Assembly: GCA_021787175.1 (NCBI GenBank)
Contig: JAJYMF010000183.1
Span: 1-8,075, forward strand
Direction of reading: 5' to 3'
Length of the DNA: 8,075 bases
DNA from: Pseudomonadota bacterium
GTDB taxonomy: Bacteria > Pseudomonadota > Gammaproteobacteria > Xanthomonadales > Rhodanobacteraceae
The notes below the pieces were generated by a model. The model was not told the DNA's origin. It worked only from the letters and a program-made list of their open reading frames with translations, and did no database searches. This document shows, one piece after another, positions 5,402 through 8,075 of the stretch. Each line of letters opens with the position of its first letter. Position 1 is the stretch's first letter. The position numbers and the translations under genes are program-made.

Positions 5402-5593
5402 ATGAAAACGCAGAAGCTGATGATGGTACTGGGCTCGGTGCTGATCACCCTGACCCTGATGGCCGCGATCCGCGCCGGCTTCGACGGCCCGCAGCCGCCG
5501 CTGAACCCGGTCGGCGCATCGCCCGCGGTGTCCGCCGCCGGTGTCGCCGCGGCGACGCCGGATCGCAGCCCGCTCGCGACGACAGCCGCCTGA
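5402..5593 (+). CDS. Small single-pass membrane protein, first of a tandem pair
   Basis: The product has 63 residues. The ATG follows AAGGAGG (5390-5396) by 5 bases, a near-ideal ribosome binding site and the strongest in the window. Residues 6-23 form one hydrophobic helix flanked by K2/K5 and R24. RAGFD (24-28) is followed by a Pro/Ala-rich tail without cysteines. It could be a membrane anchor or an uncleaved signal; no clear signal peptidase site follows. The first 28 residues align without gaps to the next gene's product, with 11 identities including K5, L6, T16, L19 and R24-A-G-F27, so the two are paralogues. First in an operator-controlled operon with a GntR regulator and an ABC transporter, it may be an accessory subunit, sensor or modulator of that transporter. 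The family is not recognised. Confidence 0.75.
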   Translation: MKTQKLMMVLGSVLITLTLMAAIRAGFDGPQPPLNPVGASPAVSAAGVAAATPDRSPLATTAA

Positions 5594-5609
5594 ACCCGGA
5601 GCCGCCGCC

Positions 5610-5855
5610 ATGCAGCCCATCAAGCTCGCCGCTTTGCTGTCCGCCGCGATGGTGACCGTCAGCCTGCTGGCCGGAGTGCGTGCCGGCTTCGAGGCCACGC
5701 CGGTGACGCCGGCGCCGAGCGCCCTCGTCCGCCTTCGGCCGGCGACCGCGCATGACCCTGCGCGGCCCGCCCGCAGCGCCAACCGCGCCGGCGATGCGAT
5801 CACCATGCCCTACTATTCCTATGGTGCCTCGCTGCCGACCTTGCTGAAGGATTGA
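5610..5855 (+). CDS. Small single-pass membrane protein, second of a tandem pair
   Basis: The product has 81 residues. ATG 5610 follows GGAG (5598-5601) by 8 bases and lies 16 bases after the preceding stop. An in-frame upstream extension exists but overlaps the first small gene, and it would put an Arg-rich leader before the hydrophobic segment, so the internal ATG is preferred. Residues 6-23 form the membrane helix, ending in RAGFE (24-28), the counterpart of RAGFD in the first protein. The tail is longer, rich in Pro, Ala and Arg, and ends in a distinct segment (ITMPYYSYGASLPTLLKD) with no match in the first paralogue. The hydrophobic part is conserved while the tails diverged, suggesting duplication followed by specialisation. 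Function unknown. Confidence 0.75.
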   Translation: MQPIKLAALLSAAMVTVSLLAGVRAGFEATPVTPAPSALVRLRPATAHDPARPARSANRAGDAITMPYYSYGASLPTLLKD

Positions 5856-5857
5856 CC

Positions 5858-6232
5858 ATGACCGTGACCTGGAACGACAGCGTTCCGATCTACCGCCAAC
5901 TGCGCGAACGCGTGGTGGCGATGATCCTGGACGGCGCCCTGGGCGAAGGCGATCCGCTGCCCTCGGTGCGCCAGGTCGCGGCCGATTTCCAGATCAATCC
6001 GCTGACCGTCTCCAAGGCCTACCAGGAGCTGGTGGACGACCGGCTCGTCGAAAAGCGCAGGGGATTGGGCATGTACGTCGTCGATGGCGCCCGCGAGGCG
6101 CTGCTGAAGTCCGAGCGCGAGCGCTTCCTGCGCGAAGAATGGCCGCAGCTGTTTGCGCGCCTCAAGCGCATGGGGCTGGATCTGAAGACCCTGCTGCGCG
6201 AAGCCGAAAAACTCGAGGAATCCTCACGATGA
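5858..6232 (+). CDS. GntR-family transcriptional regulator, YtrA subfamily
   Basis: The product has 124 residues. ATG 5858 lies 6 bases after AAGGA (5847-5851) and 2 bases after the preceding stop. The N-terminal GntR winged helix spans about residues 9-75: PIYRQLRERVVAMILDGAL, then LPSVRQVAADFQINPLTVSKAYQEL (recognition helix around 46-58), then the wing RRGLGMYV. Only about 45 residues follow, forming a charged helix pair, with no UTRA, FCD or aminotransferase effector domain. That short C-terminal dimerisation segment defines the YtrA subfamily, whose members usually repress adjacent ABC transporter genes, often released by envelope-targeting agents. The palindrome at 5347-5370 is the likely binding site, giving autoregulation. 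The stop overlaps the next start by 4 bases. Confidence 0.93.
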   Translation: MTVTWNDSVPIYRQLRERVVAMILDGALGEGDPLPSVRQVAADFQINPLTVSKAYQELVDDRLVEKRRGLGMYVVDGAREALLKSERERFLREEWPQLFARLKRMGLDLKTLLREAEKLEESSR

Positions 6233-7086
6233 GCGCCCTGATCGAAGCGCGCAGCCTGCGCAAACGCTATCGCAACACCACCGCCCTGGACGGCATCTCG
6301 TTCAAGGTCGAACCCGGCCGCATCGTCGGCCTGATCGGCCCCAATGGGGCCGGCAAGACCACCGCGCTCAAGGCCATTCTCGGCCTCACCGATTTCGCCG
6401 GTGACCTGAGCGTGCTCGGGCTCGATCCGCGCACGCAACGCGATCGCCTGATGCAGCAGGTCAGCTTCATCGCCGACGTCGCCGTGCTGCCGCGCTGGCT
6501 GCGTGTCGGCGATGCCGTGGACTTCGTCGGCGGCGTGCACCCGCGCTTCAATCGCGCCCGCTGCGAGCAGTTCCTGGCGCGCACCAAGCTGCAGTCGCGC
6601 ATGAAGGTGCGCGAGCTGTCCAAGGGCATGATCGTGCAGCTGCATCTGGCGCTGGTGATGGCGATCGACGCGCGCCTGCTGGTGCTGGACGAGCCGACCC
6701 TGGGCCTCGACATCCTCTACCGCAAGCAGTTCTATCAGAGCCTGCTCGAGGACTACTTCGATGCCGAGAAGACCATTCTCGTCACCACCCACCAGGTCGA
6801 GGAAGTCGAGCACATCCTCACCGACCTGATGTTCATCCGCGACGGCCGCATCGTGCTCGACGCCAGCATGGACGCGATCGGCGAACGCTACGCCGAAGTG
6901 CTGGTCAACGCCGATCGCGCCGAGGCGGCGCGCGCGCTCAAGCCGCTCGACGAGCGCCAGGTCTTCGGCAAGAGCATCTTCCTGTTCGACGGCGTCGATC
7001 ACGCGCAGCTCGAGGCGCTGGGCGAGATCCGCCGGCCGGCGATCGTCGACCTGTTCGTCGCCACCATGAAGGGGACCTACGCATGA
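6229..7086 (+). CDS. ABC transporter ATP-binding protein
   Basis: This 285-residue ATPase energises transport by the permease encoded next. Walker A is GPNGAGKTT (37-45). The signature is ELSKGM (129-134), a departure from LSGGQ seen in several drug- or bacitracin-type exporters. Walker B is LLVLDEP (150-156) with catalytic E155, a D-loop GLD (159-161) follows, and the switch is H188 in TTHQVEE. At the Q-loop position the sequence is VSFIADVAVLPRWL (78-91), without the usual Gln. A C-terminal extension of about 70 residues after the ATPase core is common in ABC-2 exporters of this type. The ATG overlaps the regulator stop (ATGA), which indicates coupled translation. The substrate cannot be deduced; relatives act in export or in lipid or antibiotic response rather than import, and no binding protein is encoded nearby. 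Confidence 0.93.
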   Translation: MSALIEARSLRKRYRNTTALDGISFKVEPGRIVGLIGPNGAGKTTALKAILGLTDFAGDLSVLGLDPRTQRDRLMQQVSFIADVAVLPRWLRVGDAVDFVGGVHPRFNRARCEQFLARTKLQSRMKVRELSKGMIVQLHLALVMAIDARLLVLDEPTLGLDILYRKQFYQSLLEDYFDAEKTILVTTHQVEEVEHILTDLMFIRDGRIVLDASMDAIGERYAEVLVNADRAEAARALKPLDERQVFGKSIFLFDGVDHAQLEALGEIRRPAIVDLFVATMKGTYA

Positions 7087-8051
7087 AAACGTTCGCCTGG
7101 CTGGTCAAGCGCGAATACTGGGAGCGCCGCGGCGGGATGCTGTGGGCACAGGTGGTCTGCGGCGGCGTGCTGGTGCTGGTCAGCCTGTTGGGTCTGCTGA
7201 TCGGAACGGTCGCACTGCGCGCCCACGGCGGCATGGATACGCAGATCAACGTCGGCGTGCCGCTGGGTCAGCTGATCGGCCATCCCACCGCCGCGCAGAT
7301 TGCGCAATTCGGCCTCGCGCTCGACGCCAGCATGATCAGCTTTGTCGGCATCGGCTCCATGGTGCTGGCTTTCGTGCTGTTTTTCTATCTGCTCAGCGCG
7401 CTCTACGACGAGCGCAGGGACCGCAGCATCCTGTTCTGGAAGTCGCTGCCGGTTTCCGACCGCGACACGGTGCTGGCCAAGGTGGTGACCGCGACCGTGC
7501 TGGCGCCGGTGATCGCCATGATCGTCGCGCTGGCGGCGTATTTCGCGGTGCTGATCCTGCTCAGCCTGTTCGCGCTGCTGCACGGCGGCAATCCGGTGAC
7601 TCTGCTGTGGCTGCCTTCGCATCCCCTGATCATGCTGACCAAGCTGATCATCGCCCTGCCGCTGAATGCATTGTGGGCGTTGCCCACCGTCGGCTGGCTG
7701 CTGCTGTGCTCGGCGGCGGTCCGCGCGGCGCCCTTCCTGTGGGCCGTACTGCTGCCGCTGGCGGCCGGCGTGCTCAACGGCGTGATCAGCCTGATGGGCC
7801 TGCCCGGCGTTCCGGGCGCGCTGATGTGGAACATGGGCGTGCTGCGCCTGCTGGGCAGCACCTTCCCCGGCTGGTTCGGTCATCTGATGGCGACGCGGCC
7901 GGGCAATTTCGACCCCCTGCGCGACGGCGTGCTCGGCTTCGACCTGCTGGGCCGTGGCTATGCGATGCCCAGCCTCTGGATCGGCGCCGCGATCGGCGTC
8001 GCGATGATCGCCGCAGCGATCGCTTTCCGCCGCCGCAACAGCGATCTCTGA
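7083..8051 (+). CDS. ABC-2 type transporter permease
   Basis: The product has 322 residues and about six membrane helices (roughly 20-44, 85-108, 133-166, 183-210, 214-240 and 298-314). The loop after the second helix, LYDERRDRSILFWKSLPVSD (107-126), is the conserved cytoplasmic coupling segment of ABC-2 exporters and should contact the ATPase. The N terminus (residues 1-19, WLVKREYWERRG) is the typical amphipathic start. GGGGA (7071-7075) provides a ribosome binding site, and the ATG overlaps the ATPase stop by 4 bases. With one permease gene and one ATPase gene, the transporter probably works as a homodimer of each, unless a second permease lies beyond 8075. The remaining 24 bases contain no gene. 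Confidence 0.92.
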   Translation: MKTFAWLVKREYWERRGGMLWAQVVCGGVLVLVSLLGLLIGTVALRAHGGMDTQINVGVPLGQLIGHPTAAQIAQFGLALDASMISFVGIGSMVLAFVLFFYLLSALYDERRDRSILFWKSLPVSDRDTVLAKVVTATVLAPVIAMIVALAAYFAVLILLSLFALLHGGNPVTLLWLPSHPLIMLTKLIIALPLNALWALPTVGWLLLCSAAVRAAPFLWAVLLPLAAGVLNGVISLMGLPGVPGALMWNMGVLRLLGSTFPGWFGHLMATRPGNFDPLRDGVLGFDLLGRGYAMPSLWIGAAIGVAMIAAAIAFRRRNSDL

Positions 8052-8075
8052 TCACGGGCTGCTCTCCGGAAAGAA

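Noticed and set aside
6019..7002. Minus-strand open frame opposite the regulator and ATPase (327 codons)
   Set aside because: It is a shadow of genes with intact winged-helix, Walker A and Walker B motifs.
1..8075. CRISPR array, insertion sequence, tRNA or phage genes
   Set aside because: No regularly spaced direct repeats, transposase motifs, terminal inverted repeats with target duplications, tRNA cloverleaf or phage-type proteins were seen on either strand.

Overview
The window looks like chromosomal DNA from a high-GC gammaproteobacterium of the Xanthomonadales (Xanthomonadaceae or Rhodanobacteraceae type). The pointers are the 41-residue L36 protein, the agmatine deiminase / N-carbamoylputrescine amidase pair followed by a TraB-family membrane protein, and a YtrA-type GntR regulator whose apparent operator has the GGTG-N16-CACC form I recall for Xanthomonas. 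Genus cannot be fixed from the sequence alone.

Layout. Bases 1-92 (minus strand) hold the first 30 codons of a Crp/Fnr-family regulator that runs off the left edge. Bases 93-1073 are about 980 bases without a convincing gene. They are less GC-rich and carry many inverted repeats, including a cluster of adjacent hairpins at 574-749 and a perfect FNR/Anr-type site (TTGAT-N4-ATCAA) at 922-935. A zinc-ligand-poor L36 gene (1074-1199) follows, with a strong terminator.

Bases 1432-5248 (plus strand) look like one tightly spaced set: a small exported BamE/SmpA-like protein, aguA, aguB, a TraB-domain membrane protein and a 73-residue CxxC protein. AguA and AguB together convert agmatine to putrescine via N-carbamoylputrescine. 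The arginine decarboxylase that would supply agmatine is not in the window.

Bases 5330-8051 (plus strand) are a second, separately controlled operon. A TTGACA-N16-TATAGT promoter is overlapped by a 24-base near-perfect palindrome. Then come two tandem paralogous single-pass small proteins of unknown function, a YtrA-subfamily GntR repressor, an ABC ATPase and an ABC-2 type permease, with junctions from a 4-base overlap to a 16-base gap. The simplest model is that the GntR protein represses its own operon through the palindrome and is released by an unknown envelope or antimicrobial signal. The ATPase/permease pair would then export or remodel something, and the two small proteins may be accessory subunits.

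The most interesting candidate for something undescribed is the pair of small membrane proteins in this operon. The structured gene-poor stretch with the FNR-type site comes second.
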